From: Phoronis ovalis
Taxonomy: Eukaryota; Phoronida; Phoronidae
NCBI GenBank assembly: GCA_028565635.1
Contig: JAOXYB010047924.1
Span: 1 to 12,088 of the forward strand
Direction of reading: 5' to 3'
DNA length: 12,088 nucleotides
Part shown: piece after piece, positions 1 to 7,971 of the stretch
Layout of the letters: each line of letters opens with the position of its first letter
Numbering within the stretch: position 1 is the stretch's first letter
Made by a program: the position numbers and the translations under genes
The notes under the pieces: generated by a model
Databases searched by the model: none
Told to the model about the DNA's origin: nothing
Seen by the model: only the letters and a program-made list of their open reading frames with translations

Positions 1-102
1 GTGTCTTTGGAAGCCCCTCCCCAAGAAACCCCTTCCCCAAGGCGATCTGACCGCATTCGTCGTAAACCAGAATGGCACCTCAGTGGGAATTGGATTCAAT
101 GA
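1..102 (+). mobile_element. 3' end of an LTR-retrotransposon polyprotein frame (partial)
   Basis: Frame 1 is open from the first base to a TGA at 100-102 (33 codons). It is proline- and arginine-rich, with the segment RRSDRIRRKP near residues 14-23. A short basic Arg/Pro-rich patch just before the stop is typical of the C-terminus of Ty3/gypsy-like and related pol polyproteins. The composition is more G+C-rich than the AT-rich DNA on either side, as expected of an inserted element. It lies in the intron upstream of the exchanger exon at 668, in the same orientation as the gene. The protease, reverse transcriptase and integrase would be to the left of the window, so the family cannot be fixed. 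This is inferred from residue pattern and context only. Confidence 0.55.
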
Positions 103-130
103 CATTTGTTTTTTAAGTTGTATTAAATTT

Positions 131-316
131 ATGTTATAGAAGTCCATCTTAAGCTTACTTTAAGACTAAATAGACAGTAAACGTTACGGTGTATTCTTAA
201 GTAAACTCATCTTAGTTAAACTTATGTTATAGAAGTCCATCTTCAGCTTACTTTCAGACTATATAGACAGTACACGTTCCCGTGTGGTATTAAATAAACT
301 CATCATAGTTAAATGT
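131..316. repeat. 93-bp tandem duplication
   Basis: Two adjacent 93-bp units (131-223 and 224-316) align end to end without gaps. Both start ATGTTATAGAAGTCCATCTT, and the mismatches are scattered through each unit. They sit just after the retrotransposon polyprotein stop, where U3 enhancer duplications occur. Confidence 0.85.
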
Positions 317-463
317 ATTTTTAAGGAGATAGAGACAGGAAGGAAGAGTGGTCACGCTACTACATTAGTTTGCTCCACAGAGGTCGCGCCTGGTCTCTCG
401 TTTTGCGGCCATATTGGATATCAGTTCATTTGTTCAAACGCTTATAGTTTTAACGTTACACAA

Positions 464-492
464 TATAAATCCCGTATTCATATCGTGCAGTT
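464..492 (+). promoter_or_regulatory. TATA box plus initiator-like site, candidate LTR promoter
   Basis: TATAAAT at 464-470 is followed about 25 bases downstream by GCAGTT (487-492), which resembles an initiator. That spacing suits a TATA-driven RNA polymerase II start within an LTR. TATA-like strings are common in AT-rich DNA, so this is weak. Confidence 0.2.
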
Positions 493-667
493 ATTAACAC
501 TCGCTAATCAAAAGTTAATTATGGCATGTGAAGAAGTTGCTCCAAATGGTATTCTCCTCCTTAATTCTTCTCCTTTGGTCTCAGGCAGCAAGCTAGCTAA
601 ACTATAATAATTATCTTCCTTATGAGCATTATCAGTAATAACAAATACTTCTTTTCTGCCATTGCAG

Positions 668-816
668 GTGAGATTACCGACAACTGGATTGGTGTATCTG
701 AAATGATTTTATCTTCAGCTGTTGGTGGTCTAGTCTTTGCCTTGTTTGCTGGTCAACCTTTAATGATTGTCGGTGCTACAGGTCCAATCATTGTGTTTGA
801 GGAAAGCATGTATAAA
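668..816 (+). CDS. exchanger exon a: spans 2 and 3
   Basis: Acceptor CTGCCATTGCAG ends at 667 and donor GTTAGT starts at 817. The exon enters in phase 1 (its first two bases, GT, finish a split codon, presumably Gly) and leaves in phase 0. It encodes residues 1-49, [14 protein letters not shown] then a hydrophobic span, FAGQPL, and [17 protein letters not shown]. By alignment with AE1 this is span 2 and the substrate-binding half-helix span 3. FAGQPL and the Thr of ATGP (residue 37, where AE1 has Ser465) look like the Na+-bicarbonate cotransporter branch; GVSE and FEE look like the AE branch. The donor was chosen because it restores the family spacing FEE-xxxx-FC. Confidence 0.92.
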
Positions 817-3800
817 GTTAGTTGTTCACATATATATCATAGATTATATTTACATGGTATTCTTTTTGAACAGTACCTTTCATGAAAGGATTTGACGCAT
901 ATGCCCCAACCACAAAAAAGTTAATACATGTCTTTACTTTTTTTGCAACTTGTTTTTGGAAATTATTTGGGAAGTACAGAAAATGCATTATATTTCGGGT
1001 TGTCCGACTGTAACACAGTCTATGATTTTGTTCATACAATTAACCGGAAACTTTTGAAGTGAAATTTTTTCTTTGGTTTATCAAGTATATGATCAATCCT
1101 TTGTAATTTAAACAGATATTTTAATTCTAACTTTAGTCCTTCAAACATCACAATGCAAGTGCATCTGGCTGCCAGTTTGTCTGGTCTTTGATATCAATAC
1201 CCCTGATTATTCAAACATGTCAATGTTTCACAATGGAATGGTATCAAAAATCAAGCAAACCATAAACAGTTATTCTCCAAGATTGTCTTAATAACTTCTA
1301 GTATTTAGTTTTACTCAATCATGTCTTCAACGACAGCCCTGTTAAAATTTTCATAACCATTTTGACCTGTTCATAAAATCGCCCATTATGATTGTAAACA
1401 CCATGAACTAGAACATAGGAATAAAAGTAGCTTTTACTTTAATTATTTCTCAGTTATATTATATAAAATATCTTGTCAGCTAGTACCTTATTTGCCTACG
1501 TGAAAAGTTTCAAAACTGCACATTGCATATAATTTGACACATTTTTGGTGATACTTCATCATAACAGGTTTGCCATAACTAGTAAAATTGGATCTGGACA
1601 GTGCTATGTGGCAATATAATACTGTAGGTATGTTGCTGGTGCTGTCACTGGTGGTGAGTCATGGAACTAAATTTCTAATATATTTTTGAAAATAAAAAGA
1701 TAAGAAATTATGTCTTAAAACATTTCCTAGAAATTTCATGTTATTTGATCCACAACTCATTGAAATCATTCAACATCATGTAAACAAGGGTTGTTTGTTG
1801 GTTTCCTTACTGCGTTAAGCATTTAGGGTCCAGTTAAATGGAATTCATGATATCTTTTATCACAATCAAAGAAGAAAGTTGTAGTGCAATACTGTAACAC
1901 TGCCAAACTATATCTGGTCCAGGTTTTTTTTAAAGCTTCGCTAATACTCACAAACTTCCAATGTTAACTTAATGTTTTCAGTTCTGCAAAGACAATGAAT
2001 GGGAGTTTTTACCTCTCCGAGTGTGGATTGGTGTCTGGTGTTGTCTCATTGCTATTATCATGGTCATGCTTGAGGGAAGTTTCTTCGTGCAATTCTTCAC
2101 AAGATTTACACAAGAAATCTTTGCTTCTCTAATATCTCTCATCTTTATATTTGAAACATTCAAGAAACTCTACCATGTGAGTAGTACAAGTTGTTGTTTC
2201 CTGAAGTTTAGTTTCTTAAAAATTGATATAAAATAAATATTATTATAATTGTTCATTTTAATGAAACAATCATAGTAATAAAAACCAGGTTTGGTGATTT
2301 GGTGTTTCCAAACAATCATTTATCTGAATTCGGTGTCATATTATTGAGCTTGGAATATTTAACTGTATGCAATAAGATATTGAAGTTGTACTGTCAGTTT
2401 ACAAAAAAAAAATTAAAATGAAAGGATTGGACAGTTTTGACACTTTAAAAGCACCATTTTTATACTGGACTAAACTGACTGAACTATAATCTTTAACAAG
2501 CTCTTTCTTCTGTATTCGGAACTAACATAATATCCACTATTATATTTTAATTAAAGTAAGACTGCTTCAGCTGGTCCATCAAACTTCTTATGATTACAGA
2601 TATACCAAAAACACCCTCTGTTGGCCAACTATACCATGACAGAAAGTTGTAATGATATGTTGTTGGGTAATGAAACATCCTTCGACTTTAATGATACCTT
2701 GCCAAACACCACAGAATGTCTAGCAAGTGACGTTGGACCACAACCTAATACTGCACTTCTTTCAACTCTGCTGATGATGGGGACTTTCTTTATTGCATAT
2801 TTTCTTAGAAACTTTAGAAATAGTAAATTGCTAGGCAGAACTGTAAGTATCTTATGAAATGAAATCTGTTTTTAACATCATTCAAGCCAATTTCAGCAAA
2901 CTGCTGCAACTGAAGTATATGGAAGCTTGTTACATTTCCTTGAGTGATAGAGATATATGCAGCACATTATTTGACTATGAATTACTATTCCAATTTTTAT
3001 GAACAGAATAAAGAGACATACATTTATGAAAGTAAACAATTTTGAAAAGCTTATAATTTAAAGTTTATATTCCAAAAGTTATGAGGTTGAAAATGATTAT
3101 CATGATCTTGTGAATACCCATTTTTGGGAAAACAATGTATTTTTTCAAAATTTAATTTTCGAATTCCATAAAAAATACAAGTTAAAAATCCTCCGTCTGC
3201 TAATGTGAAATGTTGCATATAAAATCTGGGACAGCTTTTTAGATCTGTACATTTTGTATTTTAAATGTATTTAAATTTGTATGTGAAGAGTTGGACACTA
3301 TTCTTCAAAATTGATCCTTAATTATGAAGTGATGGAATCAAATTCAAGCCATATATCCGTATGATTTGTAAAGTGTAATTTAGAGCAGTGTCTGTTGAGG
3401 GCAGGCCACTGACCCAGTAGAATATTTTGAACAAACACTGTTCTTTCATTGACTAAAATATTAATATGTTATAAATTAAACACATCTGGATGAATATTCT
3501 TTGCAATTTCTTTTGTACCCTTTACTACTGTTTTTTGAAATTTTAATTAGTTCCTTTGATTGATATAATGGATTTCTATTTCTAGGCGCGTCGAGCATTA
3601 GGGGATTTTGGTGTCCCTATTGCTATTATAATTATGGTTGGCATTGATCTTCTTATTCAAGATACTTTTACTGAGGTAAGTACATGATACAATAGGTTTG
3701 ATCTTATGATGCATATATTTATATAAGAACGTCCCAGTTTTTAAAACATTTTTCATAAAAAAATTAGCATTTGAAAAATACCACGTTCTATATTAGGTGG

Positions 3801-6800
3801 TGTTGCCGTTTTCACTTTTATGAAGGAAATTATGTTTTTCCCAAAGTTATTGTGAAATTTCGATTATTTATACATTATGAGATCAACAGTAGGTGAACAG
3901 ATTACTCATCTGCTGTTTTTAATCCTTAATTTGACACTATTTCATTTAAACTTCTTTATTTTTTTTTGCCTACACGTACTAACATCAACACTGTTTTTCC
4001 ACCAGTATCTTCAACTAATTGAAGTTAGGTGACAAAGGAAGAAGTGGTTCATTATTTTCATGTCACAATGTGATTCCTGAACTTATTAAGTAGTGCATGA
4101 AACTTTTTTTCCAGAAATTAAATGTTCCAGATGGTGGCATTTCCCCTACTGATCCTAGTAAACGTGGCTGGTTAATTAATCCTATGGGAATAACTAAACA
4201 AATCCCGATCTGGATGATGTTTGCAGCTGTCATACCTGCCGTACTTGTATTCATCCTCATCTTTATGGAAACACAAATCACAGGGTACAGCATACATGTA
4301 ACTTAAAAGCTAATTTTGAGTAACAAATCAGATTTTACTGTCATAAAGAAGTGAAATTCTTGTTTTGTATTATGATATTTGTATAATTTTGGAGCACTTG
4401 CACTGTGAAAATGTATATTTTACCAATTAAACAGGATTACAGATTCATTAATTTATTTTAATTTGACACATTGAAAATTCATTTCTTTTGAATAAAGCAA
4501 AACTTTCATACAGTTTCATGCAGTAAGTTAAGAGGTTTCTGACACTTTTAGAATATATTAAAATTTTAAAATCCCAAAATGTCTTCTTACCAAGTCATGT
4601 GATCAAATTAAGCCAAACTACCTCGTGATTTGTGCAGTGTCTAATATTTACTTTTTAAAAAAGGTTTACTTTTATGCATCCACTGTCTCTTCATTTTAAT
4701 AAGGAATACATGTGTTGAATTTATATACACCTCAATCTAGCTTAAGACTCTCAAACATTTGTGTGCTCTTTATCTCTTTCTTAGAACTATTGTTAACAAG
4801 AAGGAACGGAATCTAAAGAAAGGCTCAGGATATCATTTGGATTTACTTCTCATTGGTATTTTGCCTCTCGTGTGCACTTTATTGGGTCTTCCAATTGTCT
4901 GTGTAGCAGCTGTCAGAAGTATATCTCATGTGTCATCCTTATCTGTCTACAGTCGTGACCATGCACCTGGTGAATCACCTAAACTGGAAAAAGTTCATGA
5001 GCAGCGAGTCACTGCATTTAGTGTCAGCATTATGGTTGGTAAGAGATCTTATCATGCTGTTCGTGATGTTGGTGATTGTATTTACTGCCACAGCAATAAT
5101 TCAATTAAGTATTTGCATTGTATATACAAACAAATACAGTTGCAGGATATTTCAAAACAAAACTCTTTACTTTTTGGTAGATTGCAGTTAGATAGAAAAA
5201 TAATCCTGGTTAATGGGAATAATAAATAAAACATGTAATTCATGCATTCCATGTGGAACTATTTTGAAATTAATAAATTATAGATGCATGTTGTTAAACA
5301 AAAATCGTGAAATGATACTGTGACCCAAATGATATATATAATTATGAAATAAATATAATATTTTAATTATATGAAATTTAAAGTTATTGCATTTTAAATG
5401 TACATTATTGTAAGTAGATTGCATTAACATGCATTAGTGTAAAATATTCTGCTAGCTGCATAAAGCTGTCCACCCTACTGTAAAAGGATTTGTCAAGTTA
5501 AAAATATTACCTTTTGCATAAATATTCAAAACATTTACTCTAAAATCCTTTCACCGCTCTAGCTCTATTCAAAACGTAATGTGTGTCAACCTGTTAATAT
5601 AAAAAAAATGATTCTGTCAAACAAAATAATAATTAATTTACTAAAATTAACTGTCTTTAACTTCAGACACTAAAGATTTTTTTTAAGTACATTTCAATAA
5701 TTTGTAAAATTTAATTTTGACAGACTTTTCTGTCTTTGTATATTATCCGTATGCTTGTCTTAAACAATATAGGAATATTCTTCTTTAAATGCATTTTTGA
5801 TATATGTTTTACAGGTGTGTCTGTCTTACTTGGCCCAGTTTTGAAACATATACCAGTAACTGTGTTATTTGGTGTGTTTTTGTATATGGGAGTTGCCTCA
5901 ATGAGTGGTATCCAGCTATTTGAAAGGCTCGAACTGCTGCTTACACCTGTTAAACATCATCCTGATGTTGGCTTTGTTCGAAGGGTAAGATTTAGAAAAT
6001 GAATGAAGGTATGGTGCACATTGATAAATTAGCTACATGATTTGCCACCAGGTGAATTTAGAATATTGAAGCTTGTAGTGTGCGTATTATGTTTTTTATA
6101 CTAAGAGCACATGAGAGAAGGTTTATATATCTTCCATATAATTTCCGAATTGACAACTGCAATATACCACTTTGGATTCACAAACCCCACTTAAACCGTA
6201 CTTATCATCTAAGACAACCAGTGGCAAATATTACTAAATAATATTATTTAAAACAAATTAAAATTCAGGTTCTCTACAGTTCTTGCTATAATTGATGTAT
6301 GAATATGTTCTCATAATTCAATTTCTGTAACTCAAGTCCACTAAATTTTAAGTTATAAAATATAAGCCCTCTGATGAGAGAAAAAAGCCTGAGATCCTAG
6401 CAACAGAAACAAGTTTTGCCACTAGATGGCACTTTTACTGGAAAAAGTAGATGGTAGTTATGGCAATGTGTGCTATTGGTTGTCTTATGCTATATGACTG
6501 GAATTATGGGTAGACCATTTTTGAATGCTTTACTAAGCAGTGCTACATCAAAATATTGGCTGGTTAATTTCAAATTGCAGAATTTTAACTATAATAAATT
6601 TTTCTTTTAGGTTCGTACATTTAAGATGAATATTTTCACATTAATACAAGTGTTGTGTTTGGCTATACTATGGGCTATCAAGTCTACCCCAGCCTCTCTT
6701 GGCTTCCCATTTGTTTTAATTTTGATGGTTCCACTTAGGCTATATGTTCTGCCATTCCTTTTCACGGATGTGGAACTTCAAGAGGTATATATATATGGTG

Positions 6801-7386
6801 TTCTACAAACTTGAAGCTTACTTGCTTAACTTGAAACTAAGTGCATTGATGGCCACATAGTGCACATGCATGTGTCACTGGAGATTTGAGAAGAGTTCTT
6901 ATATAAAACTTTGTCTGTAAGACTATAGAGTTATTCAAAATGGATATAAACTGTGTGTTTGTTCTTAAACAATTTTAATTGAACTTTTTTGTGGAAATAG
7001 GAAATCAGAAAAGTCAAAACAGCTCTTAGTGGTATTTGAAAATGTGTGGATTTTTCACAAATTTTTATTTATACAGTAATGAGGGTCTAGCTTATCTTTA
7101 AACTACACAAAATTCAACTTTAAAAGGTGTAATTTAGTTGTCCTAAATTGTACTAGCCACCTTAAGACACTCATTTATATTACCTTTAGTTTGTAATTCT
7201 TCTAGTAAGCAAGATATTGTATTATGTACGTTTGTTCATTTAGATAGAAGCCTATATTTTAATGCAATATGATTGTAGCTTGACCGTGATGAAGCTTCCA
7301 GAGCTGGTAAAGCAGAATCCGTAAATGGTTCTGATGTTGAAGAGGATGAACCTGATTTCTATGAACAGGTCCACATGCCAGTATAA
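668..7386 (+). CDS. SLC4-family anion exchanger (AE-type Cl-/HCO3- exchanger), 3' half of gene, nine exons
   Basis: Joining 668-816, 1982-2176, 2600-2842, 3586-3675, 4115-4284, 4785-5038, 5815-5984, 6611-6784 and 7279-7386 gives one frame of 516 residues ending in TAA; all eight introns are GT-AG. The product aligns from span 2 to the C-terminus with vertebrate AE1/AE2/AE3. Hallmarks are [26 protein letters not shown], the FMETQIT end of span 8, [34 protein letters not shown] and the terminal MPV. In this family the membrane domain exchanges chloride for bicarbonate electroneutrally at the plasma membrane, controlling cell pH and, in shell builders, carbonate supply. Residues aligning with human AE1 E681 (E277), R730 (R326), K539 (K111) and K851 (K447) are all present. 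The N-terminal cytoplasmic domain and span 1 are off the left edge. AE-type rather than Na+-cotransporter is favoured by the span 10 Arg, the loop sequences and the C-terminus. Which AE paralogue it is cannot be told. Confidence 0.95.
817..1981 (+). other. intron 1 (1165 bp)
   Basis: GTTAGT...TTTTCAG. AT-rich, with many stops in all frames. I see no exon, RNA gene or clear transposon in it. Confidence 0.85.
1982..2176 (+). CDS. exchanger exon b: spans 4 and 5, outer stilbene site
   Basis: Acceptor TGTTTTCAG ends at 1981 and donor GTGAGT starts at 2177; phase 0 at both ends, 195 bp, residues 50-114. It starts FCKDNEWEF, then span 4 ([21 protein letters not shown]), the [13 protein letters not shown] amphipathic turn and span 5, ending [10 protein letters not shown]111 aligns with AE1 Lys539, the main covalent stilbene (DIDS) site. 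The partner AE1 Lys542 is His114 here. By recollection vertebrate AE genes also have a 195-bp exon here. Confidence 0.95.
2177..2599 (+). other. intron 2 (423 bp)
   Basis: GTGAGT...TGATTACAG. Read-through would hit an in-frame TAA at 2234-2236, overlapping an AATAAA at 2232-2237; in such AT-rich DNA this is probably chance. Otherwise nothing recognisable. Confidence 0.85.
2600..2842 (+). CDS. exchanger exon c: glycosylated extracellular loop 3 and span 6
   Basis: Acceptor TGATTACAG ends at 2599 and donor GTAAGT starts at 2843; phase 0 at both ends, 243 bp, residues 115-195. It opens IYQKHPLL, aligning with the AE family's IFQ(E/D)HPL. A poorly conserved extracellular loop follows, with four N-x-S/T sequons (N124, N138, N145, N150) and two cysteines (C131, C154) that could form a disulphide. 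Then comes [20 protein letters not shown], the family's span 6. The loop is the AE2/AE3-like glycosylation region. It is longer than in AE1, which has a short loop here. Confidence 0.95.
2843..3585 (+). other. intron 3 (743 bp)
   Basis: GTAAGT...TTTCTAG. AT-rich. About 3340-3383 shares a loose match with part of intron 5 (about 4600-4641), suggesting an old dispersed repeat. No gene seen. Confidence 0.85.
3586..3675 (+). CDS. exchanger exon d: span 7
   Basis: Acceptor TATTTCTAG ends at 3585 and donor GTAAGT starts at 3676; phase 0 at both ends, 90 bp, residues 196-225. It encodes [14 protein letters not shown] followed by a hydrophobic run and [10 protein letters not shown], near-identical in pattern to AE1/AE2 RRVIGDFGVPI...DTYTQ. 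GDFGVP is a strong family signature. Confidence 0.97.
3676..4114 (+). other. intron 4 (439 bp)
   Basis: GTAAGT...TTTTTTTCCAG. T-rich runs near 3958-3967 and at the acceptor. Nothing else recognisable. Confidence 0.85.
4115..4284 (+). CDS. exchanger exon e: extracellular loop 4 and span 8
   Basis: Acceptor TTTTTTTCCAG ends at 4114 and donor GTACAG starts at 4285. It enters in phase 0 and leaves after two bases (GG) of a split codon that becomes Gly282; 170 bp, residues 226-281. KLNVPDG, then [10 protein letters not shown], then IPIWMMFAA and the span ending [12 protein letters not shown]277 aligns with AE1 Glu681, the residue involved in proton/sulphate cotransport. The donor GTACAG is weaker than the others but is the only nearby GT, and joining it to the next exon restores exactly the family length ([12 protein letters not shown] against AE2 QITTLIISKKER). 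Confidence 0.93.
4285..4784 (+). other. intron 5 (500 bp)
   Basis: GTACAG...TTTCTTAG. AT-rich; contains the segment loosely matching intron 3. No gene seen. Confidence 0.85.
4785..5038 (+). CDS. exchanger exon f: spans 9-10 and start of span 11
   Basis: Acceptor TTTCTTAG ends at 4784 and donor GTAAGA starts at 5039. It starts with one base completing Gly282 and ends with the first G of Gly367; 254 bp, residues 283-366. Order: [19 protein letters not shown] (span 9), [21 protein letters not shown] (half-helix span 10), an exposed loop with [17 protein letters not shown], and the start of span 11. R326 aligns with AE1 Arg730, a key anion-binding residue that the Na+-bicarbonate cotransporters lack. 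254 bp is, as I recall, also the vertebrate AE exon size here. Confidence 0.96.
5039..5814 (+). other. intron 6 (776 bp)
   Basis: GTAAGA...TTTTACAG. Its first 191 bases stay open in the exon f frame up to a TAA at 5227-5229, which overlaps AATAAATAAA at 5221-5230 (see findings). The rest is AT-rich and unremarkable. Confidence 0.85.
5221..5230 (+). promoter_or_regulatory. tandem AATAAA inside intron 6, candidate intronic polyadenylation signal
   Basis: AATAAATAAA holds two overlapping canonical hexamers, at the point where the read-through frame from exon f stops. If used, it would make a shortened exchanger mRNA. Chance AATAAA is common in AT-rich DNA. Confidence 0.2.
5815..5984 (+). CDS. 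exchanger exon g: rest of span 11, span 12
   Basis: Acceptor TTTTACAG ends at 5814 and donor GTAAGA starts at 5985. It begins with two bases finishing Gly367 and ends in phase 0; 170 bp, residues 368-423. [37 protein letters not shown], then [11 protein letters not shown]. The FLYMGV and GIQLFERL blocks are near-invariant in SLC4 proteins. Confidence 0.96.
5985..6610 (+). other. intron 7 (626 bp)
   Basis: GTAAGA...TTTCTTTTAG. Contains a CTCF-like site at 6419-6432, described separately. No exon seen. Confidence 0.85.
6419..6432 (+). promoter_or_regulatory. CTCF-like motif in intron 7
   Basis: CCACTAGATGGCAC fits the CTCF core consensus CCASYAGRKGGC at all twelve positions. It is also an imperfectly nested inverted repeat, TGCCA-N5-TGGCA (6418-6432). 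CTCF exists in many bilaterians. One site in 12 kb may be chance. Confidence 0.3.
6611..6784 (+). CDS. exchanger exon h: spans 13 and 14
   Basis: Acceptor TTTCTTTTAG ends at 6610 and donor GTATAT starts at 6785; phase 0 at both ends, 174 bp, residues 424-481. [13 protein letters not shown], span 13 with [10 protein letters not shown], then [19 protein letters not shown] (span 14) and TDVELQE. K447 aligns with AE1 Lys851, the second covalent stilbene site. The donor runs into a TATATA stretch, so it is weak, but the C-terminal exon joins in frame and matches ELQ-LD of AE1. Confidence 0.95.
6785..7278 (+). other. intron 8 (494 bp)
   Basis: GTATAT...GATTGTAG. AT-rich, no recognisable content. 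Confidence 0.85.
7279..7386 (+). CDS. exchanger exon i: cytoplasmic C-terminal tail and stop
   Basis: Acceptor ATGATTGTAG ends at 7278 and the TAA is at 7384-7386; residues 482-516. It starts LDRDEA, aligning with the AE1 LDADD segment proposed to bind carbonic anhydrase II. An acidic stretch with [11 protein letters not shown] follows, and it ends [12 protein letters not shown]1 ends EYDEVAMPV, so the YxxV sorting-type motif (Y509, AE1 Tyr904) and the terminal MPV are kept. The Ser in SDVE fits a casein kinase 2 consensus. Terminal M-P-V could act as a class II PDZ ligand; that is inference. Confidence 0.95.
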   Translation, partial: LDRDEASRAGKAESVNGSDVEEDEPDFYEQVHMPV

Positions 7387-7556
7387 GAAGTACACAGTTA
7401 CTATCATTGTCTTCTGGCAACATCGTCATATTTCAAATGGAAACTTTTATGAAACACTACATGCCAGGAAGAGAGTCCAGCAAATTACATGCATATTAAT
7501 TATAGTAAATTAAGTGAAAAGTCTATGATTAAGCTATATAAAGTAAGGATGTGCAA

Positions 7557-7562
7557 ATTAAA
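7557..7562 (+). promoter_or_regulatory. candidate polyadenylation signal ATTAAA
   Basis: First common hexamer variant after the stop codon, about 170 bases downstream, followed by a T/G-rich run (ACTTGTTTGTCTTCTG). It would give a short 3' UTR. Confidence 0.3.
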
Positions 7563-7917
7563 CTTGTTTGTCTTCTGTATTTACTGAACGTTTGTACAAA
7601 ATGCTCAGATTTATAGTGCAATGTTTTATTATAGTTCTGGTCACATGTGAATATTTGCTCACTAAATAGGCAGTACACTGCTCAGACATATAATTTTCTT
7701 ACTGCATGCAATATTTTTATTACTTTTTGCAAATGGATGTAGCATTAAAGTTGGATTTAAATGCAACCATTCCATTTATTGTTTTATCTATCTAAATCTG
7801 CATTTTCCTATATTGTTCTAGAACAGTGAAAATGGCTGGGTACAGTACATTTTTTGAAAAAATGCATATTGTAATCAAAAATGTGTTTTGCTATTTCTCC
7901 ATTAAAATTGTTAAGCC

Positions 7918-7971
7918 GACCTGCATGAACTCTGGTGGAGGAGTGACCTGCATGAACTCTGGTGGAGGAGT
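7918..7971. repeat. perfect 27-bp tandem duplication
   Basis: Two identical 27-base units (7918-7944 and 7945-7971), each starting GACCTGCATGAACTCTGGTG. They are richer in G+C than the surroundings. A 14-base string, TAAAATTGTTAAGC, occurs just before (7903-7916) and again at 8048-8061. Confidence 0.9.

Larger units (their letters stand above)
103..620 (+). mobile_element. probable 3' LTR (or LTR-derived sequence) of the same retrotransposon
   Basis: This stretch directly follows the polyprotein stop, where the polypurine tract and 3' LTR are expected. A purine-rich run, AGTGGGAATTGGA, lies at about 82-94 and could be the polypurine tract. A 93-bp tandem duplication (131-316) resembles the duplicated enhancer blocks often found in U3, an AATAAA lies at 293-298, and a TATA-like box follows at 464. 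The exact LTR borders are not visible because the 5' LTR and target-site duplication are outside or unrecognised. A 107-codon open stretch at 284-607 starts at GTG, has no recognisable domain, and is treated as chance. Confidence 0.35.

Noticed and set aside
284-607. 107-codon open frame after the retrotransposon tail
   Set aside because: Starts at GTG inside the second 93-bp repeat unit, has no domain, and overlaps the TATA-like element; more likely LTR sequence than a gene.
817-860. Alternative donor at AT|GTATAA (809) for exon a
   Set aside because: It would drop residues and break the FEE-xxxx-FC spacing; GTTAGT at 817 preserves both frame and family length.
4063-4293. 76-codon minus-strand frame opposite exon e
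   Set aside because: It lies almost wholly over a certain + strand exon of the exchanger, so it is an antisense shadow.
4928-5191. Second + strand frame over exon f with a hydrophobic stretch
   Set aside because: Out of frame with the conserved exchanger exon; the hydrophobic run lies mostly in intron 6 and comes from T-rich codons.
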